Shown piece by piece: positions 16,272-24,227 of a stretch of DNA of 38,109 bases. Source of the stretch: an uncultured Bacteroidia bacterium (GTDB lineage: Bacteria > Bacteroidota > Bacteroidia > Bacteroidales > UBA932); assembly GCA_902762655.1 (NCBI GenBank), contig CACWOZ010000019.1, positions 1 through 38,109 of the forward strand, read 5' to 3'. Each line of letters opens with the position of its first letter. Within the stretch, counting starts at the first letter, position 1. The translations under genes were made by a program, and so were the position numbers. The notes under the pieces were generated by a model. It was not told the DNA's origin, did no database searches, and worked only from the letters and a program-made list of their open reading frames with translations.

Positions 16272-17270
16272 ATGAAGTCGATTCTAGGCATAGGCAATGC
16301 TCTCACGGACATTCTGGCAATCCTGCCGGATGACAGTCTCCTCAAAGAATACCACCTCCCCCTCGGCAGCATGCAGCATGTCGACATGGAAACCGGAGAC
16401 CGTATTTGGAACGCACTCAAGGAAATAGGCGTGAAGTACGTGCCGGGGGGCTCCGCCGCCAACACCATAACCTGCACATCCATCTTCGGCATGCCCTCCG
16501 GATACATAGGCAAGATAGGAGACGACGAACTCGGACATCTTTTCAAGAGCACGATGGAACAGTTCGGGGTCCGGACCACCATGCTTCAAAGCGAGAAATC
16601 TTCCGGCAGGTGCATGGTTTTCATCACCGGAGCGAACGCCGAGCGTACCTTCGCCGATTACATGGGGGCTGCGCTCGAAATGGGTCCGGATGACCTAAGG
16701 CCCGAATACTTCAAGGGCTATGATTATTTCCATATCGAGGGCTATCTTGTTCAGAACCAGGACCTTATTGCCAAGGCTGTGCAGATGGCCAAGGAGGCTG
16801 GATGCATTATTTCTATCGACATGGCTTCCTACAATGTAGTTGAAAGCAATAATGCATTCCTTCACAATCTGGTAGACAAATACGTGGATATCGTCTTTGC
16901 CAACGAGACCGAGTGCAAGGCATTCACCAAAATCGAGGGAGCAGAAGAGGGTCTTCGCGAACTCGCAAGGCATTGTGACATAGCGGTGGTAAAGGTAGGC
17001 AAAGATGGCAGTTGGGTGAAGAAGGGTGATGAAGAGCATTTTATCGCCGCATGGCCGGCGAAAGCCATTGACGGCACCGGAGCAGGTGACACCTATGCTG
17101 CAGGCTTCATTTACGCACATTCCCTCGGCATGCCTCTGAAGGAATGCGGGGAGATAGGCTCCATAATCGCAGCCAAGGTAGTAGAAGTTATAGGAACCAA
17201 GATTGATGTCCCCCGCTGGCGGGATGCCAAGGCCGAGATCCGTGAGCTTATTGATAAAGTGAATGGCTAA
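16272..17270 (+). CDS. PfkB-family carbohydrate/nucleoside kinase (adenosine-kinase-like)
   Basis: 332 residues with a ribokinase fold. N-terminal GIGNALTDILA binds substrate. VPGGSAANTITCTS and GYIGKIGDDELG are typical of the adenosine kinase-like branch. The ATP site and catalytic base are in IDGTGAGDTYAAGF at about 265-279, with the Asp of GAGD as base. It phosphorylates a sugar or nucleoside; the exact substrate is not readable. It overlaps the next gene by 8 nt, so it forms an operon with the DUF6913 gene and the membrane protein behind it. Confidence 0.92.
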   Translation: MKSILGIGNALTDILAILPDDSLLKEYHLPLGSMQHVDMETGDRIWNALKEIGVKYVPGGSAANTITCTSIFGMPSGYIGKIGDDELGHLFKSTMEQFGVRTTMLQSEKSSGRCMVFITGANAERTFADYMGAALEMGPDDLRPEYFKGYDYFHIEGYLVQNQDLIAKAVQMAKEAGCIISIDMASYNVVESNNAFLHNLVDKYVDIVFANETECKAFTKIEGAEEGLRELARHCDIAVVKVGKDGSWVKKGDEEHFIAAWPAKAIDGTGAGDTYAAGFIYAHSLGMPLKECGEIGSIIAAKVVEVIGTKIDVPRWRDAKAEIRELIDKVNG

Positions 17271-17691
17271 TTTATTGATAAATACAGTTTTGCGCTGGCG
17301 CAGGAGCAAGACCCCAACTTCGCTGATGCGCATGTCGGACATATCCCAGGTCACTGTTCTGCTTGATGCCGGGGCCGACGATGTTGACGAAGCGGAAGAG
17401 AAGGTTAAGGCATTCTTTGCCGGAAAAGGCATCCAACTTGTGGTGGTCAAGGTCCGGCCTAAGAAATGCATTAAGGTGCACAGGGACACCCAGGTCCTGC
17501 TCTCCCTTGTTCCGTATTCCGGATGGCGTCTTGAATACGCCGTTCGCCGCAGTCGGGCTGTTTTCAAGATAGGCCGCAGGCAGTTGCCTGACGAGCCTTT
17601 CGACCTTGTAGTCTCCGACCCAGATGGGAAGAGTTTCAGTCAGATAGAGGTCTTTGCAAGGATGATGGAACTTTTGGAATCGCTCAAATAA
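17263..17691 (+). CDS. DUF6913-like small protein
   Basis: 142 residues, overlapping the kinase gene by 8 nt. A basic start (WRRSKT) is followed by a VTVLLDAG segment and an alpha/beta body. The C-terminal pattern is FKIGRRQLPDEPFDLVV, then QIEVFARMMELLESLK. This matches what I recall of the Bacteroidota-specific DUF6913 family, whose function is not known. No signal peptide or membrane segment is present, so it is probably cytoplasmic. Assignment is by pattern memory, so moderately sure. Confidence 0.75.
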   Translation: MANLLINTVLRWRRSKTPTSLMRMSDISQVTVLLDAGADDVDEAEEKVKAFFAGKGIQLVVVKVRPKKCIKVHRDTQVLLSLVPYSGWRLEYAVRRSRAVFKIGRRQLPDEPFDLVVSDPDGKSFSQIEVFARMMELLESLK

Positions 17692-17713
17692 TCTTATTTG
17701 TGGTACTTTGTTA

Positions 17714-18190
17714 ATGCTTAAAAAATACATCATAGTCTTCTTGATTTCAATGGTTCCGCTGATCGAACTCCGCGGGGCCATTCCTTATGCAGTGGGGTTC
17801 GAACTGCCGATATGGCCTTCCTGCCTGGTTGCCGTACTCGGCAATATGCTGCCGGTGCCTTTCATCTTCCTTTTTGCCCGCAGGATACTTGAGTGGGGTA
17901 AAGACAAGAAGGTCATCGGGGGTTTCTTCCGCTGGTGCCTTGAAAAAGGAGACAAAGCCAGGGTCAAGCTCGAATCCAAGGCCGGGCGCGGCCTCTACGT
18001 CGCCCTGTTGCTTTTCGTGGGCATTCCGCTCCCGGGCACGGGTGCCTGGACCGGTACCCTCGCGGCCAGTTTCCTGAATATGGATTTCAAGAAGAGTGTG
18101 CTCTACGTCCTTCTGGGCGTGCTGCTCGCAGGTGTTATCATGCTGATTGCCTCACTCGGCGTTTTCGGGGCGATCTCCCTTGCTAAATAG
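17714..18190 (+). CDS. Small multidrug export (COG2426) family membrane protein
   Basis: 158 residues from ATG 17714 (MLKKYIIVFLISMVPLIELRGAIPYA). A TTG two codons upstream is in frame but less likely. About four hydrophobic segments are visible. Family landmarks are PLIELRGAIP near the start, NMLPVPFIFLFAR, and GIPLPGTGAWTGTLAA. The family (PF06695) is annotated as putative small multidrug exporters, but the substrate is not established. It starts 22 nt after the DUF6913 gene. Its last 8 nt overlap the end of the convergent PfkB gene. Confidence 0.87.
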   Translation: MLKKYIIVFLISMVPLIELRGAIPYAVGFELPIWPSCLVAVLGNMLPVPFIFLFARRILEWGKDKKVIGGFFRWCLEKGDKARVKLESKAGRGLYVALLLFVGIPLPGTGAWTGTLAASFLNMDFKKSVLYVLLGVLLAGVIMLIASLGVFGAISLAK

Positions 18191-19109
18191 TATCGGCGAA
18201 GCCCGGATCCACGTAGTTATAGAGGCTGCCGCAGACATTGGCGGAGAATTTCATTGCCGTAGGCACCAGAAGTGCCCAGTCTTCTGCCGTAAGGTGCTCC
18301 AGCCGCGCCTTTCCGAAGCCATTCTTTACCAGCGCATAGATTATTCCGGCGTTGAAATTGTCGCCTGCACCGATTGTGGAAACCACCTTTTCTACTGTGG
18401 CTGTGGGGAATTTGGAGTGCACTCCTGGCGAGAACACCTCGGCATCTTCTTCTCCCCGGGTGCAGATGAAATTCCGGCATAGAGGAGCGATGCGCTCTTT
18501 ATACACTTTGGCTGCATCGCTGCTGCCATATAGTAGTTCGATATCTTCGGAAGATCCGCGGACTATGTCCGCCAGAGCGATATTGGCTTCAAACTTAGAG
18601 GGCTCCGCCGGATGGTTCTTGCGGAAGTTGATATCGTAATAAACTATTGCCCCTGCATCCCTGGCGCGGGAGATGAATTCACCGGCCTGGCGCCCTGTGG
18701 CCGGGCTCACTGCAAAGAATGACCCGAACAGGGCGATATCGTCCGCCTTGATCGGAGTGTCGGGAGTGCAGAAGGGAGGCAGGTCCTTGTCCCGGTAGAA
18801 CTCATAGTGGGCATTATTATTCTCGTCCAGCATTGCCAGCGACACTACGCTCTGACCCTTGGCACGCTTGACTCCTTCCGTGCTTACGCCATTCGCAGCC
18901 ATAAAATCCGCCACCATGTCGGCCACATAGTCGTCTCCTACCTGCGATTCCATAAGTAACCGCACATCAGGGAACTTTTTCCCTACCGTGCGCCCAAGCG
19001 AAATCATGGAATTGAAAACCGACCCCCCGGGCACCGCTGCCTGCGGCTGCCCGCCCCGGAAAACGATGTCCAGCACCGTCTCGCCTATGCCAATGATTTT
19101 GCGTGTCAT
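18183..19109 (-). CDS. PfkB-family sugar kinase (fructokinase-like)
   Basis: 308 residues from ATG 19109 (MTRKIIGIGETVLDIVF). A GTG two codons upstream is in frame. Ribokinase-fold landmarks are GIGETVLDI, VPGGSVFNSMISLGR, YYDINFRKNHP and, near the C-terminus, VSTIGAGDNFNAGIIYAL with the catalytic Asp. It probably phosphorylates fructose or a related ketose; the substrate is not certain. A -7 box TACCTTTG (plus 19115-19122) ends only 5 nt before this ATG, so the mRNA may be leaderless or nearly so. It is convergent with the operon on its left. Confidence 0.92.
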   Translation of the reverse strand: MTRKIIGIGETVLDIVFRGGQPQAAVPGGSVFNSMISLGRTVGKKFPDVRLLMESQVGDDYVADMVADFMAANGVSTEGVKRAKGQSVVSLAMLDENNNAHYEFYRDKDLPPFCTPDTPIKADDIALFGSFFAVSPATGRQAGEFISRARDAGAIVYYDINFRKNHPAEPSKFEANIALADIVRGSSEDIELLYGSSDAAKVYKERIAPLCRNFICTRGEEDAEVFSPGVHSKFPTATVEKVVSTIGAGDNFNAGIIYALVKNGFGKARLEHLTAEDWALLVPTAMKFSANVCGSLYNYVDPGFADTI

Positions 19110-19114
19110 ATGCA

Positions 19115-19122
19115 CAAAGGTA
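19115..19122 (-). promoter_or_regulatory. -7 box immediately before the fructokinase-like gene
   Basis: Minus-strand TACCTTTG matches TAnnTTTG and ends 5 nt before the ATG at 19109. It lies in the 18 bp between the HicB-like gene and the kinase. Confidence 0.45.
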
Positions 19123-19127
19123 GTTAT

Positions 19128-19544
19128 TTATCTCCAAATCAAATCTACTGATTGGAGTTCTTCGGCAAATGCTTTTAGATTATTTCGGAAGCGTTCAACA
19201 GTAGTTTTTCTGGGTTTTGACCTTCCATTTATATAATGGCTTAGTTGTCGCTGGTTTATTCCGGAAATCCTCTCCAAGCCAGCAAGGCTTAAGGCATATG
19301 CATAATACTCCAGGAAAGACGGTATGTCGTAATGATAATCGAATTCAAGATCCTCATATCGATGTCCATCTTCTTCCATCAGTTCAATAATGTCTTTGTA
19401 TGCATCAATAAAATCCTTCTTAGCTTCCTCCACAGTCCTCCCTGTCCCATTTAACCCGAAAGGAACTTCCGGTGCTTCCATTACAACTGAATATACATAA
19501 TCTCCTTCGTTAACACGACCTATAACAACATTAACCTTTTTCAT
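19128..19544 (-). CDS. hicB: HicB-family antitoxin with C-terminal HTH
   Basis: 138 residues. The N-terminal about 75 residues have the HicB partial-RNase-H-like pattern (YVYSVVMEAPEVPFGLNGTGRTVEEAKKDFIDAYKDI). The C-terminal part is an XRE-type helix-turn-helix (LAGLERISGINQRQLSHYINGRSKPRKTT). In complete loci HicB neutralises HicA and represses the operon. Here the start ATG overlaps the TGA of the hicA remnant (ATGA), the usual hicAB coupling, but that hicA has lost its middle. The gene is AT-richer than its surroundings, typical of acquired toxin-antitoxin loci. It may survive as a lone regulator. Confidence 0.85.
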   Translation of the reverse strand: MKKVNVVIGRVNEGDYVYSVVMEAPEVPFGLNGTGRTVEEAKKDFIDAYKDIIELMEEDGHRYEDLEFDYHYDIPSFLEYYAYALSLAGLERISGINQRQLSHYINGRSKPRKTTVERFRNNLKAFAEELQSVDLIWR

Positions 19545-19650
19545 GACGATATTCCGGATTGTAATACAATATCCTTTAACGTTTTAACATAAATTTCAGC
19601 GACATCGTGCCTTGCTTTCGTAATAGTCTGCGAAGCTCACTGTATTTCAT
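19541..19650 (-). pseudogene. hicA: hicA toxin remnant with internal out-of-frame deletion
   Basis: From ATG 19650 the frame reads MKYSELRRLLRKQG, a typical HicA start, then runs into a stop at 19576. A shifted frame beginning at the same point reads HDVAEIYVKTLKDIVLQSGISS and ends in TGA at 19541-19543, overlapping the hicB start. This second part matches a HicA C-terminus (H..EVA.GTLK.I...GI). HicA is normally about 60 residues. Here the central about 25 residues, carrying the dsRNA-binding core and the catalytic-His region, are missing, and the halves are out of frame (110 nt is not a multiple of three). The toxin should be inactive. Confidence 0.75.
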
Positions 19651-19652
19651 TG

Positions 19653-19684
19653 CAAAAATATTAAAACTAATACTAAAATCCAAA
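19653..19684 (-). promoter_or_regulatory. Consensus Bacteroidales promoter of the hicAB locus
   Basis: On the minus strand TTTG (plus 19681-19684), a 20-bp spacer and TATTTTTG (plus 19653-19660) match the -33/-7 consensus exactly. The -7 box ends 2 nt before the hicA ATG, so the transcript would be leaderless or start within hicA. The -33 box abuts the comM stop codon. Confidence 0.75.
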
Positions 19685-21238
19685 TTACAATTCTCCGAAA
19701 TTCCGCCTGTCAAGGAAACGGTAGCCCGCGGCTTCCGAGATATGGGCTGGAAGAATGTCGTGACACCCGGCAAGGTCGGCGATCGTGCGTGAGATGCGAA
19801 CTATGCGTGAGTATGCCCTGGCGGATAGTCCCAGTCTCTCTATTATACTCTCCAGCAATGTCTTGCAGTCGGCAGACAGAGGGCAGAACTTCTCCATCTG
19901 GGCATTGCTCATCTCCGCATTAGTGCTGATGCCCTCCGCACGGAAACGCTCCGTCTGCACCTGCCTGGCCGCAGCCACTCTGGCCGCGACAGCCGCACTG
20001 TTCTCCCCTTTCGGCCTGTCTATCAGGCGTCTGGTGTCCACAGGATTAACCCACACATGCAGATCTATACGGTCGAGCAAAGGTCCTGACAGGCGGCTGA
20101 GGTATCCCACACGCTGACCGACGGTGCAGGTGCATCGGTCGCCGTCGCCGTAGTAGCCGCATGGACAGGGATTTGTGGCGGCCACCAGCATAAAGGACGC
20201 CGGATATTCCACCTTCCCCCTCAAGCGCGAAACCACCACTTTCCTGTCTTCCATTGGAGCCCGTAGCGCCTCAACCACCGACTTCGGCATCTGGGCGAAC
20301 TCGTCCATAAAAAGCACGCCATTGTGAGCAAGTGAGATCTCGCCCGGCACAATGTTCCCTCCGTTCCCGCCACCGATGAAAGCCGCAAGGGAGGCACTGT
20401 AGTGGGGCGCCCGGAATGGCCTCCGGCGGATCAGGCCGGCATCACGCGACACCAGTCCGGACACGGAGTATATCTTGCTCGTTACCAGCGATTCTTCCAG
20501 AGACATGGGCGGCAGGATGCCGGTAATTGCCTTTGCGATAGAACTTTTTCCTCCGCCAGGGGGACCGATGAGAATCAGGTTATGTCCTCCGCTGACCGCT
20601 ACTTCCGCCGCACGCTTGGCGGCCTCCTGCCCTATGATTTCCGAAAAATCCATATATCCGGCGGGCGTGTCGGACGGCTCTCCCTTGCCGGGAAAGAATT
20701 CCCTGTTCCATATGAGCAGGTCCTCACGGTCCTCTCCCCCAAGAATCGAGAGTACCTGTTCGAGATTATCCACCCCATATATCTCCGCCTGTCTGAGTTC
20801 CACTGCCTCCATCGCAGACTGGGCGGGAAGGATGCACCCGCGCAGCCCCATCCCGACAGCCATCTCCGCATAAGGCAGGGCCCCCGGCACTGGGCGCACA
20901 GAGCCGTCAAGTCCAAGTTCACCCATGATAAGGTATTGCCCGAGACGCACCAGATCTCTCTGCCCCGATGCGGCGATAATGCCAAGGGCGATGGGCAGGT
21001 CGTAACCGCTCCCGCTCTTATGGAGGTCGGCCGGAGCCAGATTTATGACTATTTTCTTGCCCGGAATATGGAAATCCATTGACTGCAGGGCCGTCACGGT
21101 ACGGAGCAGACTCTCCTTTACCGCGGCATCCGCCAATCCCACAAGATGGATTCCGATACCTCTGTCAATTTTCACCTCGACCTCTACCGGGACCGCATCG
21201 ATCCCTATGCACTTCGCACCAATAATATTTATCAACAT
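19685..21238 (-). CDS. comM: YifB/ComM family Mg-chelatase-like AAA+ ATPase
   Basis: 517 residues from ATG 21238 (MLINIIGAKCIGIDAVPVEVEVKIDRG), matching the family's usual about 510. An upstream in-frame extension is not family-like and would run into the tsaE promoter. Domains in order: N-terminal ChlI-type S5-like fold (GIHLVGLADAAVKES, LAPADLHKSGSGYDLPIA), AAA+ core with Walker A GPPGGGKSS at about 225 and Walker B FMDEFAQM, and a Cys cluster NPCPCGYYGDGDRCTC. The C-terminal lid contains SARAYSRIVRISRTIADLAG. In transforming bacteria ComM is a helicase that widens strand exchange during DNA uptake; in non-competent species the role is unclear. It is divergent from tsaE, with 28 bp between. 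Confidence 0.95.
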   Translation of the reverse strand: MLINIIGAKCIGIDAVPVEVEVKIDRGIGIHLVGLADAAVKESLLRTVTALQSMDFHIPGKKIVINLAPADLHKSGSGYDLPIALGIIAASGQRDLVRLGQYLIMGELGLDGSVRPVPGALPYAEMAVGMGLRGCILPAQSAMEAVELRQAEIYGVDNLEQVLSILGGEDREDLLIWNREFFPGKGEPSDTPAGYMDFSEIIGQEAAKRAAEVAVSGGHNLILIGPPGGGKSSIAKAITGILPPMSLEESLVTSKIYSVSGLVSRDAGLIRRRPFRAPHYSASLAAFIGGGNGGNIVPGEISLAHNGVLFMDEFAQMPKSVVEALRAPMEDRKVVVSRLRGKVEYPASFMLVAATNPCPCGYYGDGDRCTCTVGQRVGYLSRLSGPLLDRIDLHVWVNPVDTRRLIDRPKGENSAAVAARVAAARQVQTERFRAEGISTNAEMSNAQMEKFCPLSADCKTLLESIIERLGLSARAYSRIVRISRTIADLAGCHDILPAHISEAAGYRFLDRRNFGEL

Positions 21239-21252
21239 AATTCTATTATTTG

Positions 21253-21260
21253 TATCTTTG
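21253..21260 (+). promoter_or_regulatory. -7 box of tsaE
   Basis: TATCTTTG matches TAnnTTTG and ends 6 nt before the tsaE ATG at 21267, implying a very short leader. No good -33 box was found. Confidence 0.45.
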
Positions 21261-21266
21261 CCGGCA

Positions 21267-21692
21267 ATGCAGCATCGTATTATAATAAAAGACCTTTCCG
21301 ATATCGACCGCGCCGCGCAGGAGTTCCTTTCTATCGTGGGTAACGGCCGTATCATCGCTTTCTACGCCCCTATGGGCGCCGGGAAAACCACATTCACCAC
21401 AGCCATCTGCAGGGCACTCGGCGTAGACGGAGATGCGGTTTCTTCACCAACCTTCGCTATTGTCAATGAATACCGTACCTCGGCGGGAGAATCTGTCTTC
21501 CACTTCGATTTCTACCGTATCTCGAAAATAGCCGAAGCCCTGGACATAGGCTTCTACGACTATATAGACAGCGGATGCACCTGCATACTCGAATGGCCGG
21601 AGAACATCGAAGAAATCATTCCCGAAGAGGCCTTGCGCGTACGCATAGAGGTGCAGCCGGATGAGAGCCGCCTTATAGTCTGGGAGGACTGA
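21267..21692 (+). CDS. tsaE: tRNA threonylcarbamoyladenosine biosynthesis ATPase TsaE
   Basis: 141 residues (MQHRIIIKDLSDIDRAAQEF). A P-loop MGAGKTTF sits at about 36-43. SSPTFAIVNEY, HFDFYRI and YIDSGCTCILEWPENIEEIIPEE are diagnostic TsaE motifs. It works with TsaB and TsaD to make the t6A37 modification of ANN-decoding tRNAs. The frame is open further upstream to 21045, but that stretch is antisense to comM; this start gives the normal length. The 3' end overlaps the convergent lipoprotein gene by 20 nt. Confidence 0.95.
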   Translation: MQHRIIIKDLSDIDRAAQEFLSIVGNGRIIAFYAPMGAGKTTFTTAICRALGVDGDAVSSPTFAIVNEYRTSAGESVFHFDFYRISKIAEALDIGFYDYIDSGCTCILEWPENIEEIIPEEALRVRIEVQPDESRLIVWED

Positions 21693-22890
21693 TTTCCACT
21701 TCGATGGCCGTCAGGTAGCCGTTCAGCGAATACTCCGTCTTCTTCCCTCCGTGCCAAACGAAGGGGCTTGCATCATGCTCCTTGGGATTGACCAGCGCAT
21801 AGACTTCATCTCCCGCACAAGTCAGAGCTGAAGTACTAAGCAGGAAAGTAGAGTCCCGCGCAAAAACCACTTCTCTCCCGGATTTGTAAATACGGAAATA
21901 TCCTCCGTCGTAGCCCAGTGCGTAAATCTCTCGCGTCCCGGTGTAAATCAGGTTTTCTCCGCCTGAAAAGAAAACGCTTTTGGCAGGTAAACCGATTATG
22001 GTGCACAGGCTGCAATCCGCCCCTTCTGCACACACCCATACTCCGTCATCGCGTGTTAGCAGTCCGGCATTCAGCCACCTGACGTCGGAGGGGAGAGCCT
22101 GCGAGCCGGCGGGTCCGGTGACCACCATCGTGGTCGAATAGTCCGAAATATAATAGATATCCCTACCGATAATGCGCATGTCCCGCACTCTGGATGCGCT
22201 CGAAACAGTACTGACATTCTTCATGTTTCCGTCCTTCACGACGAAACACGAAGAAGTGTTGCGGAAAGAGAAACAGACGGCTCCGTCATTTTCATACAAA
22301 GCTCCGCCTCTTCCGTAAACCGGATTGGAGAAATCACCGAAAATTTCTCCGGAATCCTGCTTGAGCAATGGTTCCCCGTCCCTTCGGAAACAGAAACCGC
22401 CTCCATCCAGATTGCGCCCCAGGGTGTAGATGCTCCCATCCTTGATCAAGAGACCCTTCAGTTGTTCCCTCTGACTATAACTGAAAGCCACCTTGCCGTC
22501 ACAGCAGATTGTTGTTCCGCCGACGGAGGTGTTTTCGGTATACAGATGACCTCCGGCCAAATGATGCATGTCCGGCGCAGGGCCAATATCCGTACCCGGG
22601 CCAGCCGCGGACGAGAATTGCAGCGTATTGTTCTTCCATAACTGCACCGTGCAGTCCACTGCCCCATAAGAGGCATCCTTGCGCCAGTCGTAGGTGTCCG
22701 GGACTATCACGGCGACAACATACACGCTTGTGTCGCACGTCGGTTTTCCCACGGTAGAGGAAGAAGACGTGTCCCTTCCATGATAACTGTGGCTTGGCAG
22801 GGCCTCAACCCTGTAAACTCTGTTAAGAGTGAATTTATCGCAAGACAGCAGGATAAGCAGCCCTGCGAGCAAAAATGGCAAACCCTTCAT
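21673..22890 (-). CDS. Uncharacterised lipoprotein, possibly beta-propeller-like
   Basis: 405 residues, not recognised as a named family. The N-terminus MKGLPFLLAGLLILLSC is a lipoprotein signal with Cys17 as anchor; no acidic surface-export stretch follows (DKFTLNR). The rest is rich in short beta-strand-like units of the kind VCFSFRNTSSCFVVKDGNMKNV or IYTLGRNLDGGGFCF, with recurring GxIYxL/GxxVY patterns like a WD/PQQ or kelch-type propeller, but no repeat is clean. It contains many Cys residues, unusual for an envelope protein of this group. A -7 box TAGATTTG (plus 22910-22917) ends 19 nt before the start, and the preceding gene on this strand ends 115 nt upstream. It looks like a single-gene unit. 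Confidence 0.8.
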   Translation of the reverse strand: MKGLPFLLAGLLILLSCDKFTLNRVYRVEALPSHSYHGRDTSSSSTVGKPTCDTSVYVVAVIVPDTYDWRKDASYGAVDCTVQLWKNNTLQFSSAAGPGTDIGPAPDMHHLAGGHLYTENTSVGGTTICCDGKVAFSYSQREQLKGLLIKDGSIYTLGRNLDGGGFCFRRDGEPLLKQDSGEIFGDFSNPVYGRGGALYENDGAVCFSFRNTSSCFVVKDGNMKNVSTVSSASRVRDMRIIGRDIYYISDYSTTMVVTGPAGSQALPSDVRWLNAGLLTRDDGVWVCAEGADCSLCTIIGLPAKSVFFSGGENLIYTGTREIYALGYDGGYFRIYKSGREVVFARDSTFLLSTSALTCAGDEVYALVNPKEHDASPFVWHGGKKTEYSLNGYLTAIEVEISPPRL

Positions 22891-22909
22891 GATCCTTTTC
22901 GTTTTGCCG

Positions 22910-22917
22910 CAAATCTA
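22910..22917 (-). promoter_or_regulatory. -7 box of the unknown lipoprotein
   Basis: Minus-strand TAGATTTG matches TAnnTTTG, 19 nt before the ATG at 22890. The adjacent spacer also holds a CCCCCGGGGG palindrome (about 22937-22946), but no convincing terminator for the gene before it. Confidence 0.45.
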
Positions 22918-23005
22918 TGCATAAAAAAGCATTCCCCCGGGGGTACGCCAGGGGGTAAAAACTAAAATACACGTTTGCCTATGACTAAAACGTTGTTTGT
23001 CAGGA

Positions 23006-24226
23006 TTAAAGGTCGAAACGCACACCGGCGCGGAGAACCATCTGGAATGGCTTGTCGGTGCGAAGACTCTTAGGCTGGTCGCAGTTGAAATAGTACTTGA
23101 CCGAAGGTTCAGCAAAAATGCCCACGCGCTGACCGACATTGAATTCGAGCCCGAGGCCCGCTCCGACCGACCACTGCAGACCGTTCACCCTGTCGCCCAC
23201 AACCAAGTCGGTGCCAAGCAGGCGGTATTTATTGGAAACGGCCTTTTCAGCTTCCGTTCCGACAACAGAATATAGGGTGATATCATTCTTGTCGATGAGT
23301 TTCACGAAGAAATCAATGGGAACACCTACATATTGAAGTGTATGATTGAAGTCTCCGGTGAGGATGGTTAAGCCTTCGATGTACCGGCCCTCGAAACTGC
23401 GTGTCAGCAAGGAATAGTCGACACCTGTGCCAATGGAAAGCACATCATTGAGATGCAGCCTGACGCCCAGTCCGGCTATAAGCGGCACACCGAAAGAGGA
23501 TTTGCTGGTTTCTGTGATTCCGCTCTGCCTATATGCACCTGGAGCCGCCATGGGGAGTTTGCTTGCGCCGGCATTGTTGCCTGTAGATCCCCCCTTGACC
23601 AGAAGAGATATTCCCCTGCGGCCTGATGATATGTTACGTGCATCTTCGAAGGCCATCAGCGCTAAAGGATCGGGGCCTTCGGCCGTCGTGGATGCCGGGG
23701 CTTCCTTGGCAGTTACCTCAAGCGCTGCGGGAGATTCGGGCGCAACCGCCGGCTCAGAAACTGCAGTTGCGGCGCGGGCTTCGGGGGTCGTGGTCATTTC
23801 GGGGGTCGTGGTCATTTTGGCCCGATTTTGATCACGAGGTGCGGCTGTCGGCTTCAAAGCGCCAGCCTCGGAAGAAGCGCCAACCTCGGAAGGTGCAATG
23901 TTTTCAGCAACCAGGCCTGTGCCGGAATTTATATCAATAAGGTTGGAATTGTTATCGGAGGTTCCTGTGAAGAAGATGCCAAGTGCGACGGCTGCCGCAG
24001 CGGCAAGGGCGGCGCCGGCCCAGTACCATACGCGGCGGACGGGGCGGATCGCAGCAGCGCCTGTGCGGGATGCTTCCTGCTGGAATGCGCCCGCGCTTGC
24101 GGTGGGATAAAGCGCATCGAGCCTGGACGAAATGGCTTCCCAGGCCCCTGCAGGTGCAGGTTCCTGAGCCTCTTCCATCATCGACCGGATTTGAAGGTCG
24201 AAATCTTCGTTAAACTCTTTACGCAT
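23006..24226 (-). CDS. Dual-membrane-type anti-sigma protein: cytoplasmic domain, TM helix, linker, outer-membrane beta-barrel
   Basis: 406 residues from ATG 24226, 1 nt after the sigma factor stop. Residues 1-45 resemble the cytoplasmic domain of Bacteroidota anti-sigma proteins (FDLQIRSMMEEAQEPAPAGAWEAISSRLDAL). Residues about 66-86 are a single Ala-rich membrane helix preceded by RPVRR. Residues about 87-215 are a Pro/Thr/Ala/Glu-rich linker that could cross the periplasm, including a perfect duplicated MTTTPE unit. Residues about 245-406 are an outer-membrane beta-barrel of the OMP_b-brl type with alternating strands and a terminal RAGVRFDL. This order matches what are called dual membrane-spanning anti-sigma factors (Dma) in Bacteroides. 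The pairing with an ECF sigma gene supports it. It likely senses outer-membrane state and holds the sigma factor. Confidence 0.85.
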   Translation of the reverse strand: MRKEFNEDFDLQIRSMMEEAQEPAPAGAWEAISSRLDALYPTASAGAFQQEASRTGAAAIRPVRRVWYWAGAALAAAAAVALGIFFTGTSDNNSNLIDINSGTGLVAENIAPSEVGASSEAGALKPTAAPRDQNRAKMTTTPEMTTTPEARAATAVSEPAVAPESPAALEVTAKEAPASTTAEGPDPLALMAFEDARNISSGRRGISLLVKGGSTGNNAGASKLPMAAPGAYRQSGITETSKSSFGVPLIAGLGVRLHLNDVLSIGTGVDYSLLTRSFEGRYIEGLTILTGDFNHTLQYVGVPIDFFVKLIDKNDITLYSVVGTEAEKAVSNKYRLLGTDLVVGDRVNGLQWSVGAGLGLEFNVGQRVGIFAEPSVKYYFNCDQPKSLRTDKPFQMVLRAGVRFDL

Positions 24227-24227
24227 C

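Noticed and set aside
18048-18058. GGACCGGTACC, identical to the rhaA terminator core
   Set aside because: It lies inside the coding sequence of the small membrane protein in codons for a conserved WTGT segment and has no inverted partner nearby.
21045-21266. Longer N-terminus for TsaE
   Set aside because: The extension is antisense to comM, unlike any TsaE, and the promoter box at 21253-21260 would lie inside it.
22937-22946. CCCCCGGGGG palindrome after the anti-sigma gene as a terminator
   Set aside because: It has no loop and no following T-tract in the direction of transcription.
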